Source: Cheiracanthium punctorium
Taxonomy: Eukaryota; Arthropoda; Arachnida; Araneae; Cheiracanthiidae
Assembly: GCA_038373885.1 (NCBI GenBank)
Contig: JAWZYV010002500.1
Coordinates: 1,047,728 to 1,111,727 of the forward strand
DNA: 64,000 bases
Reading direction: 5' to 3'
The notes beneath the pieces were generated by a model. The model saw only the letters and a list, made by a program, of their open reading frames with translations, had not been told where the DNA came from and ran no database searches. The translations under genes and the position numbers were made by a program. Shown here piece by piece: positions 45,769 through 57,394 of this stretch. The number at the start of each line of letters is the position of its first letter. Positions within the stretch are counted from its first letter, which is position 1.

Positions 45769-48686
45769 CCATCCCATGATTTAAAAACTCTGCTGGATAA
45801 TTCACACCTTCGGTGGCATCGCAAACTGTATCAATAGATTTGTATGACACTAACTCCCCTGGCAATAAATGTTGTATTTTAAGATTCACTTCGTTGACGT
45901 CTACATTTTTTGCTGCTAAAATTGCTCTTTCTGCCAGTCACTCATGATTAATATATTGTGTATGTACATCGGGAAATACTGGTCAATGAGAGCATCTTGC
46001 GAATCAGTAATTGTGCAGAAATCGGCCGGTAATTTTATGCATCCAGTTTCATCTACAGTAACTTTTCCATCGCCGATATTTAACAGCTGTTTTGAGAATG
46101 CCTCAGCGGATAGATCTCGAAGTATTTGAACGCGCATATTTACTTTCAGTTGTAATTTTTCAACATTACGCCACAGTGGCGATGATTTTAAGCAGGCGTT
46201 GATTTCATCAGCATACGTTGAACGTGGGATGACGGGAAGTGTTTGTCTAAAATCTCCAGAAAGGAGTACCAGAGTGCCGCCAAATAGTTTGTCCTTGTTT
46301 TTAAGATCTTTCATTGTCCTGTTCAACGCCTCAAGCGAATGTTTGTGTGCCATAGTGCAATCCTCCCAGATGATAATTTTACACTGTTTCAGCACTGTGG
46401 CCATCTGCGATTGTTTTTTTATGTTGCACACTGCATCTGGGTTATTTTGAATATTTAGTGGTAGCTGAAATACTGAATGAGCTGTTCTGCCTCCATCCAA
46501 TAAAGTTGCCGCAATACCAGACGATGCAACGGCCAATGCGATGCCATTATTCGATCGTATTTCGGCTAGGATTAGCGAAATAAGGAATGTTTTGCCCTTT
46601 CCACCTGGTGCATCCAAAAAAAAGAATCCACCTTGCCCTGCCGAAACTGCGAGCATAATGCGATCGTAAATGCTTCTTTGTTCCTCATTCATTAGTGGGA
46701 TATTGCGAGTAACAATCGCTGCCATTTCTGCAGTATTGTATTGTAGTTCTCGATTCATTTCATTATTTATTAAATCAGATACACTACGATTTGGCGAACG
46801 CATGCCGAAATGACTGAGTGGTAAGTTGGCAATGATAATGCACAGATCCTCAATAGCAATCAATGCTTCATTGTACATAGCGTCGCTGAATGGTATTGTT
46901 AAATCGTTGCACCGTGTACGCTGTTTATGCAAAATATCATCACTCATTGAATCTTTATGACTATCCCACAATGTCTCTGCTCGGGCCGGGAAACATGCAG
47001 TCAACACTATAGCGAACAGTAGACGAATTTGTTTTGCCGTACAGTTCAATGCTGCTTCAGCAAGCATACATTCCCACTGGTTGTCATCTTCCAGCAAGCC
47101 TAGTGCAAGGCATGCTTCTTTATACGTTGGATATTGTTGTCCATTCACTTTACGTATATCTTGAAATGACAATGGGCCGGTAACATTAACCAACAACAGT
47201 CGAAGATAAAAGCACTCAGTCTGCTTTGGATTTACTGCAAATACTCGTCCCAAGGTGTTTGATTTATATAAACCGGGACATGCATCAATCGGTGTACCTT
47301 GCTTGCGAGGCATCCATTTTTTTGTTTGAGCCCATGTGAAAAAACTTGGTACTTCTGAATAGAGTAATGTCCGTGCAAAGGCACCAAAAGCATCCGCACG
47401 ATTACACAATTCAAAAAATTCGGTGAGTGTAGTTTTTGGTGGATTTATAGCATGATCAATCGCTGTCTCGTTCGTAAAATATACGCGCTGGCCGTTCTCA
47501 AGATGGACGGCTAAATGAATAACTGCTGGATCCCGTTCATGAATTGGGAAACCAAAGATACGCCAAACAGCTTCATTGGAGCTGATGTATCGGCCCGTTT
47601 GATAGATAGTTATTTTATCATTTTTATTCACTGGAGGAACATTGTTATTGGTATTTTCAACTCGAAATACAGCCATATCACTGCCTTTATGTACATACTT
47701 ACAAATGTATTTGATGTTCTTCACGGAACTGCAGAATTCAACGTTAATATGAGCGTCGTATGTTTTGCTCAATAGAGGCGAATATGGCACCACCCAACGA
47801 TTGTCCATGTCAATATCTATGTTGTTGATATTTTTAGTAAATGATTGTCCACCATTATCGGGACTCCTTCGACGACATATTGGATATCCGTCAACATTTG
47901 TGATCGTATCGTTAGAGAACTTTTTAGGGAAACTTTTGGTGCATTTTCCATCTGCCATGCAAGGCGATGAACGATTCAGGTCACCGCATGGGCCATGAAT
48001 CATGTTTGCTGTAACAATATCAAACAGCAATTGATCAGTAGACGGATCTGGAATTTCCGCAGAAATTATACTATCGATTTCTTCAGGACGGATTTTGTCG
48101 ATTAACCAAATCAAAATGTGTGCATGAGGTAATCCCCTCTTTTGCCACTCAACCGAATACATCCAGCAACGTGTGGGACCGAATACATGTAATTTTGTAA
48201 TGAAACTTATTAAAGACTTTAATTTTTGTCTGAACACACGTGCTGTAATGTCATGACGATGTATTGCATTTTGTCCAGGCAATAACAAAGATGTGATCTC
48301 CGGCCATTTTGGATTACACGTGAACGTAATAAATAAACATGGTCGTCCATATTCGCGCACGAAAGTCAGAGCATCCTGTATGTATTCTTGCATATGACGT
48401 GGACTGCCTATATACGATGATGGTAGAATGACAGAGCTACCAATTTCGGCGGCATCGGCGTTGTTGGCAATAGCATCTCGCAAGTGAATGTATTCTTCCG
48501 CACGCAGTTTTTGCTGATTATATCGCAAGTACCGTAATCGTTCGCTCTCTATCTTCACGTACATGCCGACCATGAATTGTTGACAAAGCTCACGACATCG
48601 TAGAATGACGTTATTCTGACCGGGTTTAATCATCAACCGATAAGCATAAAAATCCTTCGAACTAACGTTCTTGCTTGTTTCGGCTC

Positions 48687-48816
48687 CTGTAATGATATAT
48701 ATGAATAAAAACAAATACTAATTAATAATTAACAATAGTTAAGTTTAATGAATTACGATTAATAAATTAAGTTTTTGGTAAATGAGTAATGATGAAGTTC
48801 ATAATGAATATAGTAC
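48687..48816 (-). other. GT-AG intron of RepHel, 130 bp, phase 1
   Basis: The minus strand reads CCCACAACAG|GTACTATATT ... ATATCATTACAG|GAGCCGAAAC. Removing it joins DPTTG to AETSKNVSS exactly, matching the continuous helitron_like_N region; unspliced, the frame hits stops on both sides. Confidence 0.9.
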
Positions 48817-49866
48817 CTGTTGTGGGATCTCGTTGTTTAATATTTATGCAATATCCGTCTTGTCCCTTCCAGAATATTAGTGGATATTGGAGAGCGTCAT
48901 ATGAACGGTGTGTATCAGCAATGAACTGGAGATTATTACTTCTTCTACGAATCACTATTTCTCGTGTAGCTGTAGAATCACCAACCATGATTCCAGCAAC
49001 GTCGTCAACAATAGTTGCGTTAAATCTACGAATATGCTCTCGAGCAGGTGTTTTATCAAGATTGATAACAATAGCATGATTATAACTTTGTAATTTGTGC
49101 ATGTGTGATTTGAATAATTTCAACAATTCATTGTGTTCATTTAATAGAGCATCCAGCTCGCTGACGATACGTCTTGCAAAAACTGAATTAAGGTTATTGT
49201 AGCCGCAACGTGCATCCACGCGTGCATCCTCACCACCCATAAAGTAAATTTGTAAAAATTTATGTGGTTCGTTTGGCATTGGCAGCAATGAACCCACTTT
49301 GTGATAAAATTGGCCTTTGATTTTAAATGTTGAATTGAATTGTTGACCATTTACAGCGCTATTTTTAACTATTCCTGTTGCTCCGAACGAAGTCATTTGG
49401 AAACATGAATTGAATGTTCGAATTGACTTTAGGAACAGGTTGGAATCTAGATCAGTGCCGATAAGTAAACCGTTCAATGGCTCAGGTGGTGTTTGAATTA
49501 TAGGCAGCTGCACCTTTCCGGACGCGCAACACATTCCGGCTGGCTCATTTTTAAATTTAAGAGCATTACAATGCGGACATTCCTTATCCATAGCACCAAT
49601 TACTACTTTTGAATGAGCATAATATTGAACATCGGGTTCATACTGGAACGCTAGACGCCGGAATGAAGCAGATGTAAATGATGGATGCACCTGTTTGCGG
49701 TGTTGTTCATTTGCTCTGAGTCTGCTAACTATAAAATAGCGTGCTTGTCTTTGTTCTAATCTTGTTGCTGCTGCTGTTCTTCTGTCCTTTGGGCTCTTAT
49801 ATTTCGCTTGTCTGCAGTTCTACGTGTTTTCCTGCCCAAAGAAGCCTCTTTGCGTCTTTTTGGCAT

Positions 49867-50486
49867 TGTTCACGGTTTAAAACACACATAAATAGAACAA
49901 ATTGAATTATTTTATGATGAAAAACAGTAATAATGTATTAATATTTATTTTTTGATTGCATTTATACGTATATATTATATTAAGTGTACATCGTGTATAT
50001 TTTCTATTATTATTTTACGTACCTTTTACAATGATTTTCTTTTGAAATGATTCTTACAAAGTTTTGCACGCACTCATAATAAAAATAATTTATACGTGTA
50101 ACCATGGAGCTAGAGAGTATAAGGAAGGAAGAACTAATACTGTAAGAAGTAACCCTATTTTTCTCTTCCTTTTATTCTCCGATAATCTCCACCAATTCGC
50201 CGACTGCGCCATCTATCCGCCTGGTAAACTTTTGTCGACTCTAGAAAAAAAAAAATCTTTGTTGCAACTAATTTACGCAGATTGCGAGTGGCAACAACGA
50301 TGAATAAAATAATAATATGATTTTTAGAACAACAATGTTTAGGAAGTTTAATCTGCTTTAGTAAGGAAATAAATACTTTTAAAATACCGCAAGTTGAAAG
50401 TTATTTTAACATTAAATAATATTTTATGAGACAGCAACCGCTACACTTTAATTTCATAGTCTCTCTCTCTTGCGGAGGTTGCGCCG
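49867..50486 (-). other. RepHel upstream region, candidate promoter and 5' UTR
   Basis: This AT-rich sequence is not shared with Helitrons A and B. It contains a GC-richer core (50180-50240). I could not identify a TATA box or start site with confidence. Confidence 0.4.
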
Positions 50487-52223
50487 TTTAGGAGCTATCG
50501 TGTTCACACACACACACACATCTCGTACAAATAGCATAAATGAATTCAGAAGACCTCAAAACGTGTAAATACACCAAAATCTCGAAGTTGAATTTTTTCA
50601 TGATTACAATACTTTCCTTGCATGGTACATGTTCGGAAAGTAAAAAGGGTGAAAATCTGAAACACTTTCAGGTTTTAAATACGCACTATAGTGCTACATA
50701 TTAAATTCGTATCATAATTTATACGTCGTCCCTATTTTTCTTACTTATTCCATTAAGTTGCAAAAGTGTATCGTTATTCATGACTGTGCTGTATTTTTCT
50801 TTCTTGTTTCGTAAAACCCATCTTTGGAATCGAAATCTATCTTACAATTGCCTACTAAGACTATTTTACAATCTACGCCAAGTATATTACAACTATACTT
50901 CATCGTTTTATATCTTGTTTCGAATGCGCATCATAATCCATGAGTGTACCGGTTTGTCTTTCTTGGGTTGATTCCCACTTTAACGCCTCGACTCTCGCCA
51001 AGGTTTGCGATCATTAAACATATGCAGTTACCATGACGATTTTTTGCTTTTATGTGGCAATCGTAATTTAGAATTAAAATGGCGATTTGGAACAACATGT
51101 AAGTACAGCATGCCGTTACAATTTTATTTATTTTTGATTGCCAATTAATAAAGTTTTAATAATTAAGGGTCTTCAACTGCGTTTATCGCTAGTTTGTTTA
51201 CTTTAGTTGTCATCTAGTTCTTTTGGGCGCGTTGAAATGGTACTTACGTATTAACTCGGCGGTCACTTCCGCCAAACTACTTTTTCATAGATTTTAAATA
51301 CATTGCCAATCGTATTCCAAACCATCAACAATTTCATGTGCCCGGCATTTATCTTGGTGAAAAAATTGCTTGTCTTGGTGGACCGCCTGGAAAATACGTA
51401 GATACGTATGTACCGTTTGTAACGTATGTACCATAACGTATGTAACGTATGTAAGATAACGTATGTACCGTTGAAACTTGTGCATAACTCCCAGAGACCC
51501 ATGACTGCAAAGCTCGCCAAAGAACGGGAATTTTTTAGGTTGGCGAGAGTGGGGGCGCTAAGATAGGAATCAACTCTTTCTTGTACCATAAAACACATCT
51601 TTGGAATCGAAATCTATCTTAAAATCGCCACCTGAAACTGTTTAGAATTTCCTCCAGGCATGTTCTTCCTGTAGGCATATTCCAACTATACCGCAAAGAC
51701 ATTTTAAATACTGTTTGGAATGGACATCATAATCCATGAGTGTACCTTGTTTTCCTTTCTTGTTCCACAGAGCACTTCTTCGGAATAGAAATCTATATTA
51801 AAATCGCCTAATAAAACTCTTTTACAATATACGCCAGGCGTTTTCTAACTATACGCGAAATATATTTATAATAAATTGTCGCGTTTTGGCACCACATTTA
51901 GCGATCAATTATCAAAAATTGCAAACCTTGTGCGACTTTCAACATTTTATTAACTCCCCCCCCCCCTCTCCGCATTATCTGGCAAACACATTTGAAAAGT
52001 GATTCGACACGCTAATGTCTACACAGAAATCCTGATTGAAATGAATAGCACTCGGGGGCTAAACATTTTGGGGTGGACCGCCCTTATGACTTAGGGGTAT
52101 GAGACATAGTTAAAAACCTATTCTATGACCTTACGAATATACATAGAAAATTTCATTTAAATTGGTTGAGTGGTTTCGGAGGAGTTAGGTGACTAACACT
52201 GGGACAGGAGAATTTTATATATT

Positions 52224-52226
<3 letters not shown>
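50487..52226 (-). repeat. 5' region of Helitron C shared with A and B
   Basis: It is collinear with 43362-45045 and, from 50645, with 41630-43154. It contains (CA)n at 50505-50519, a C8-10 run near 51956-51966, and repeat units at 50817, 51594 and 51777. Confidence 0.85.

Positions 52227-52262
<36 letters not shown>
52227..52262. repeat. (TA)n microsatellite beside Helitron C
   Basis: About 18 TA units follow the 5' end of Helitron C directly. Helitron A ends in the same kind of tract at its 3' side (41148-41177). Confidence 0.9.
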
Positions 52263-52271
<9 letters not shown>

Positions 52272-52509
52272 TTTGGTATTCATAAGTCTGTCTTCCATAC
52301 TGAGATTTTTAAGTTAAACAAATCGAATATGAAATATGAAATATTGTCTCGGTATTGAAAAGACATTTTGTATTAAGTTACATATTTAAAACTCTGGTAC
52401 ATCTTTATTTTTCTGATGAAAATATCTCAAACTGCATGACAGGTAATTATATGAAATTACATTCCATACCAGCTACTACAAGTTGCAGAATTAAAAAATA
52501 ATCAAATTA
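52263..52509. other. AT-rich sequence, no gene seen
   Basis: No feature recognised. Confidence 0.45.
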
Positions 52510-52920
52510 ATGTCAGAAAATTACGCGATATTAAATTCCGCTGAAAACTAAATCACTATTTTCCAAATAAGTTGCTGAATTCATTGTCTAAGGAACATGA
52601 AATTCTAGTAATTATGGGTCAAAAAATTAAAAGCTTAGCAGAAAGGATTCATGTTTAATTAGGGCTGTGGTAATAAGAACCTCCGTAAAATGTATGACAG
52701 GAAGCAATATTTTACATTCAAAACCATTTCATAGACAAAGGTGAGGATTTAATCACAGTCAGAAAGTCTCCTGTTAAGGAGTGAGTAACTTGAATAACAA
52801 CTCTGACTTCAAGTCTAACCTGAAGCGTAAGTACCTCCCTCAACATAACACGTGATATTTATGAGATAATCAGATTTAAGACTTCTTTTAAATAACAGCT
52901 CAAAAATGTGATTTATTTTA
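52510..52920 (+). repeat. Repeat family V, copy 2, with conserved GTAAGT
   Basis: Same landmarks as 38410-38820. The GTAAGT lies at 52827-52832 after TAACCTGAAGC. Confidence 0.6.
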
Positions 52921-53499
52921 TTGAGAAGCTTTTTTAAAAAATTCAAAAAGGATTATGGGTATTTAGAGTAGTTTCTCCATGAATTTGATAAACTACGTTA
53001 CCTTAATTATTGTAGAAATACTAAAACATGGATGAAAGTTGCCCAGTGTATAACAAAAACAACTGCTACCAGCCCGATGTAAAACCAACGCTAGTATTTC
53101 CATACTTTAAATATACTCCTATAATCCCAGTCTGATAATTGCTGATTTCTTATTTTAGGAAGCTTAATGGAGTGCTTAACCTCAAAAAAGCAATAATAGT
53201 AAAAATTATTTTTTTCATTCGGAATTATGCTTTGACAAAGGAATTCCATAATTTTACCTTCATAATTTATTACAACCTCAGTAACTTAAAATTATGGTAA
53301 TGTTCAAAATAATATGAATTTCCTGATCCTGTCCAAACAATTAATAAGTTTTTCTCTTATACAACTTATCAAAAGCCGATGCATTAAAAACGTATTATTT
53401 ATAATTTATTCGCGACATTTTAGATTCTGAATCTTACACAGCTGAAATGTAATAATGATGTGTAGTATATAAATATCAGCATTAAAATATAAATACAAG
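52921..53499. other. AT-rich sequence, no gene seen
   Basis: No feature recognised. Confidence 0.45.
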
Positions 53500-54117
53500 G
53501 GACATTCCAAAATTAAGTTTTGTCATTTTTATTTTCACACGGAAACTTTATTGCCAAAACAAATAAATCATGCCGTCATGAACTGTACACCTTACACTAT
53601 TTTTTGACATAGTCGCCACCGACACCACTGTGGTAAAATAAAATAATTAAATAAAATAATTAAAACTTTTTAAAGTGGCACACATAAAGGGTACTTATCA
53701 GAGTGGACACGTGTTTCGGTAGAAGTTTATACACAGACCGGGACTGGGGACAGAAAGAAGTAAACAAAAAGAGAAGCAGAAAGAAAACTAAAGCAAAGAG
53801 CGAGTTGCCAATCGGAAGAAGGAAAAAGCAAGAAACCCTGTGGTAAAACTCTGTGCCCTGTGATTAAAATTGTTTTGGAGTCCCGAGAGTGCGGCTTTCA
53901 ATGCATCACAGGTATGATCACTGGGCTCACTGGGCTGAGTTTTACCACAGTTGTTTCTTCAAACTAATTACACGCCACGACAAATGTCTCAATGCCGGGG
54001 GCGACCATATCAAAAAATAGTGTAAGGTGTACAGATCAGGATAGCATGGTGTGTTTATTTTGGCAATAAAGTTTCCGTGTGAAAAAAAGAGGACAAAATT
54101 TAGTTTCGGAACGGCTT
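53500..54117. mobile_element. Palindromic mariner-derived element
   Basis: Two inverted arms (about 53500-53655 and 53940-54117) share ATTTTGGCAATAAAGTTTCC-like sequence, GTGTAAGGTGTACAG and the stop-codon region of a mariner transposase. On the right arm (+) a frame reads FFKLITRHDKCLNAGGDHIK then K and TAG (54018-54020); on the left arm (-) it reads GVGGDYVKK then TAG (53599-53597). Both are the conserved mariner C-terminus and 3' UTR. The spacer (53656-53939) is not recognised. Exact ends and target duplication could not be fixed. Confidence 0.7.
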
Positions 54118-54539
54118 AAGTCGTGTGCAAAAGCCTTTTTTTGTATAAACATCAGCATGTTACTAAAAAATATCTCGAAAAGCTAAATGTAGCGTTATTA
54201 TAATATTGCGCAACTTTTTTCGCATTCAATTATTATTTACTGATACGATAAAATATAAAAGATACGTAATTTATGCTACATATGTTTATTTAAAACATAT
54301 GTAGCATGAATTACCAAAAAAGAAAGTGCAACTATTCTTACAAAACCTCAAACCACAAGTTTCAGGTTTTGAAATAAATAGTGCCAAAATATTATTATTA
54401 AACATACATTTTTTGCAACTAAAATAACATTTTGCAGATAACTGAACCACAAGTTTCGGGACTAAAGCTTTTACATGATTGTTTCAAAAACTAGTAACTC
54501 TAATACTTTTGGATTTAAAAAAAAAACTTCATTTAAAAC
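54118..54539. other. AT-rich sequence, no gene seen
   Basis: It contains a short inverted repeat (TACATATGTTTATTTAAAAC / ATATGTAGCATGAATTACC region near 54270-54315). Nothing coding. Confidence 0.45.
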
Positions 54540-54800
54540 AAAAACATGTCATGTTTAATTATTGTTCTTATGATAAGCCTTAAGCAACTGGAAGTAATGT
54601 TTTATACTTAACTATTGCATAAACCAAGGGGAAAATTTATTCGCTGCCAGAAAAGTTTTCTCTGAAGAGGTGTGCAGTTTGAATAATAATTGTTGGCTTT
54701 AGTATGACTTGAGGGGTAAGTCAGATGCGACGTAAGAATTAATTAGATCGAAAACGCCTTTTTAAAAGTTAAGATCCCAAACATAAGACTTTTATTTTAA
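54540..54800 (+). repeat. Repeat family V, copy 3 (partial), with conserved GTAAGT
   Basis: GAAAATTTATTCGCTGCCAG, TTTCTCTGAAGAG, GTAAGTCAGAT (from 54716) and AAAACGCCTTTTTAAAAG match copy 1 near 38630-38780. Confidence 0.55.
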
Positions 54801-55880
54801 AAATGATATAATAAAAAAGAAAGATTTATTATAATTCATAGGGTGTTTATCCGCTGTTTAAATTTGCATACAATTTGATTGTAATTAAAGATGCTTCTTC
54901 ATAATTATTTTAGACTAAAAGCGCACTTGAAAAGTTTAAAGCTATAAAAAATAACTGTATGATAAGAGATCGAAATTCTAACTCAGTTTTCTAACTCTGA
55001 ATAACTAACTAAGTTTCAAAAATTCAGTGACAAGTTCCTTCATTTCATTTTATATTTGCATAAAAAAAGAATAAAATATATAAATTTCAACAAATACTCA
55101 ACTTGCATGGTGAGGTATACTTTTTTTAATAAATAAATAAATAAACAAGCGTATTTATTTATTATTTACGAAAATTCAAAGATAAAAGCAACACAAATTT
55201 TGATAAAAAAAAATTATTTGTTATTCATAATGAATTAATTAAAATTATTTCAAAACTCAAAAAAAATTCTGCTCTACTTTGATTACTGTAAAAAATATTA
55301 AATGCGTGCGATAGATTCAGATATTTTCACATCGTCATATTCACTTGCCAATAGTGCACCTAAATAATGATGCTGATCTCAAACGCTAACCGATTCAATT
55401 TTCGTCATAAAATATAAGAAGATTATTTTTTAAAGAAAATAAGATGTTATACAATGAATGGAATTAGATGCAATTGAATAAAAATGGAAGATTAAAAATT
55501 CAAGAACTAGAAATTTTAAAAATGAGTCAAAACCAAAGTTGTAGGAATACTTCCGTAAATTAGTACTTATGAAAAAATATAGAAAATATTAAATCTTAAA
55601 TATCCCTTTAAGTCGGTTTGACGTACACGTATATTAACCCTCATAGGGTTCTAACAATTTAACTTCGAGCTTGAAGGGTTAAAACTTAAAATATCAGTTC
55701 AGTGAAGAGGACTTTTTTTCTAAAATTAATTAATTTTAAGGTGCGAGAAAAACTCACCTTTGTGTTAGCAAATGGCACAGATATGACATTTTCACAATTT
55801 TCTTTTCATCTCTATAATAATATAAAAGATTAACTGTGTTGCCATGAAATTTAACTTTTTCATTTAAAAGATATATATAA
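54801..55880. other. AT-rich sequence, no gene seen
   Basis: A short TTAACCCT...AGGGTTAA pair about 40 bp apart (55634-55681) may be a relic of a piggyBac-like end. Nothing else is visible. Confidence 0.4.
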
Positions 55881-56110
55881 CCCACCAGAGGCAGCGCACG
55901 TAGCTCTCAACTAGAAGACGGAAAGTGCCAGGTTCAAAGCCGGGTCGAGTCCGTCGACCTAGCCGTTCGGAGTTTTCTGTGGTTTTCTCCTAAACTTCGC
56001 GTAAATACTGGTTAGGACCCCTTAGAAAGGTTTCCCATGGAGGACACTCCCCCCCCCCGCCTTTGGCCTAGATCCCTCGTATAAATTCGTATCCTCGTTT
56101 AATATGAGCT
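55881..56110 (+). repeat. tRNA-derived SINE, copy 2
   Basis: The B box GGTTCAAAGCC (near 55932) and the shared block CCGTTCGGAGTTTTCTGTGG identify it; the A box is degenerate (GAGGCAGCGCACGTAG). A C10 run lies at about 56050-56060. Confidence 0.75.
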
Positions 56111-56499
56111 TAATCCCTCAAATTAAAATGAAATTAAAAATTATATCCATTTTAATTTGAAACAACATTTACAGAATGGATGCAGAATTTCAAATGTGAA
56201 AAAAAAAAAGATTTATAAGATCTATCATCTATCTATCATCGAGAATTATATTAATTTGGTTGCGTTGCATAAATACATAAATTTTTAGTTGAAAGTCGCT
56301 GGTATATATCATTGAAAAAGCACTTGTGCAAAATTAGAGTGAGCAGATTTCCACCAAATTTTGAACTGCACATGATATGCGTTCAAACAAGTTTTTTGAA
56401 AAGTTTAGTACAAAAAGATGCCATTTGGTGGCACTTTTAGAGGTGAAATAAGCTCAGAAAATGACTTAAATTAGTTGTTTTTGTCTTATCCAGAGATAG
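56111..56499. other. AT-rich sequence, no gene seen
   Basis: No feature recognised. Confidence 0.45.
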
Positions 56500-56830
56500 A
56501 AGAATGCTCTATCCCCTGAAATATAGGTGCCATCGTCCCCCGAAAGGGTTGAACTTCTGCTCCTCGGTCCGTAATTTTGAGCCAATTCCAGATGATGAAC
56601 CAACCACCACCGGAAATCGGTACACCCATATGTAGCGTTAAACATGGAGGACTTCAGAGCCACGACGGATTTTACGAGCACCAGCTCCCAATTAGCTCAC
56701 ACGGTCCTTCAGCAGTCGAGCCGAGAGGGAGTTGACCCTCCCAAGCACTGGCCGATGCTGCTTCACTTGCTGTGTTTTTATGAGAACGGAGTTTAGCGCC
56801 TAGATTACTGAGGGACACTTTAATTAGTTA
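56500..56830 (+). repeat. Repeat family R, copy (about 330 bp)
   Basis: It matches 59490-59795: AGCCACGACGGATTTTACG, CAGTCGAGCCGAGAGGGAGT, TGACCCTCCC and GATGCTGCTTCAC. It is GC-richer than its surroundings. Open frames on the minus strand in both copies are not recognised, so coding origin is undecided. Confidence 0.65.
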
Positions 56831-57394
56831 ATAAACCTATTTCATAAATGTTAGAACTGTTTTTACATTTTGAATTAGCCATTGTTAAATTTACTGTTTT
56901 ACATGCAACGTGCTTCCTAGTGGACATTTTTCTTTATATAAATTTTTTGAGAGCATCTCATGTATAGCCTGTATACGAAATCTGGCGGCAACAACTGCTG
57001 TAGAAATGAGAGGTATTTTAATGAGGAATGGAGCTTTAACGTTCGCATAAACCATGTCTCCAAATATGCTTGCACCTTTACGTTTTAATTCAGATCATAC
57101 TCTCTTTGGCGAAAACTGTTTTCTGGCTGTTTTCTATTTAACTCTTAATATTTTGTCCATCTTTAATGAAATGCACTGTCTATGTTAGACTAATTAAGAT
57201 GTCGCGAGACCATTCTATGTAACACCCAGAGTATGTATACTTGTTCAAGAAAACGTTTTCTGCACTGAAGAACTGCGCTTGAAATCATCAAATTAACTCC
57301 TTCAAACTCTGTAAAGTAAGTTAAGCTTTCACATCTTCACAATACTTTATCAGAACGGAGAAACCAAAGTTTGTAACAATTCATTATTCAGTGT
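56831..57394. other. No gene supported
   Basis: No feature recognised. Confidence 0.45.

Larger units (their letters stand above)
45306..49866 (-). pseudogene. Helitron Rep/helicase (RepHel), spliced, frameshifted
   Basis: This is the rolling-circle transposase: a HUH endonuclease nicks and joins DNA, and a PIF1-type helicase unwinds it. ATG at 49866 starts MPKRRKEASLGRKTRR. Exon 1 holds a zinc-finger-like CPHC...CC stretch (about 49595-49530). Exon 2 holds FITFTCNPKWPEI, the HUH site LPHAHILIWL (about 48135-48105), the tyrosine motif YICKYVHKG (about 47710-47680), Walker A APGGKGKTF (about 46616-46590), WEDCTMAHK, SGDFRQTLPVIPRST, and finally NKSQGQTM and YVACSRVG. The protein would be about 1,450 residues, a usual RepHel length. 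Damage: a frameshift near 49758-49775 in a CAG/CAA run, a frameshift near 45935, and a 20-bp insertion near 45769. Walker B reads ED where family members usually have DE. The gene is dead but not old. Confidence 0.95.
45046..52226 (-). mobile_element. Helitron C, full-length, formerly autonomous, 7.2 kb
   Basis: On the minus strand it begins A|TCTAATATATAAAATTCTCC at 52226 and ends CTAG at 45049-45046, preceded by an expanded version of the family hairpin (GGCAA/TTGCC). It carries the decayed Rep/helicase gene at 49866-45306. The 2.36 kb between the gene and the 5' end holds the three-unit repeat and shorter repeats. The element has inserted next to a TA microsatellite on its 5' side and abuts Helitron B on its 3' side. 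Confidence 0.93.

Noticed and set aside
45547..49093. Open frames on the plus strand across 45.5-49.1 kb
   Set aside because: They are antisense to the Rep/helicase gene and reflect its codon structure; none has a domain.
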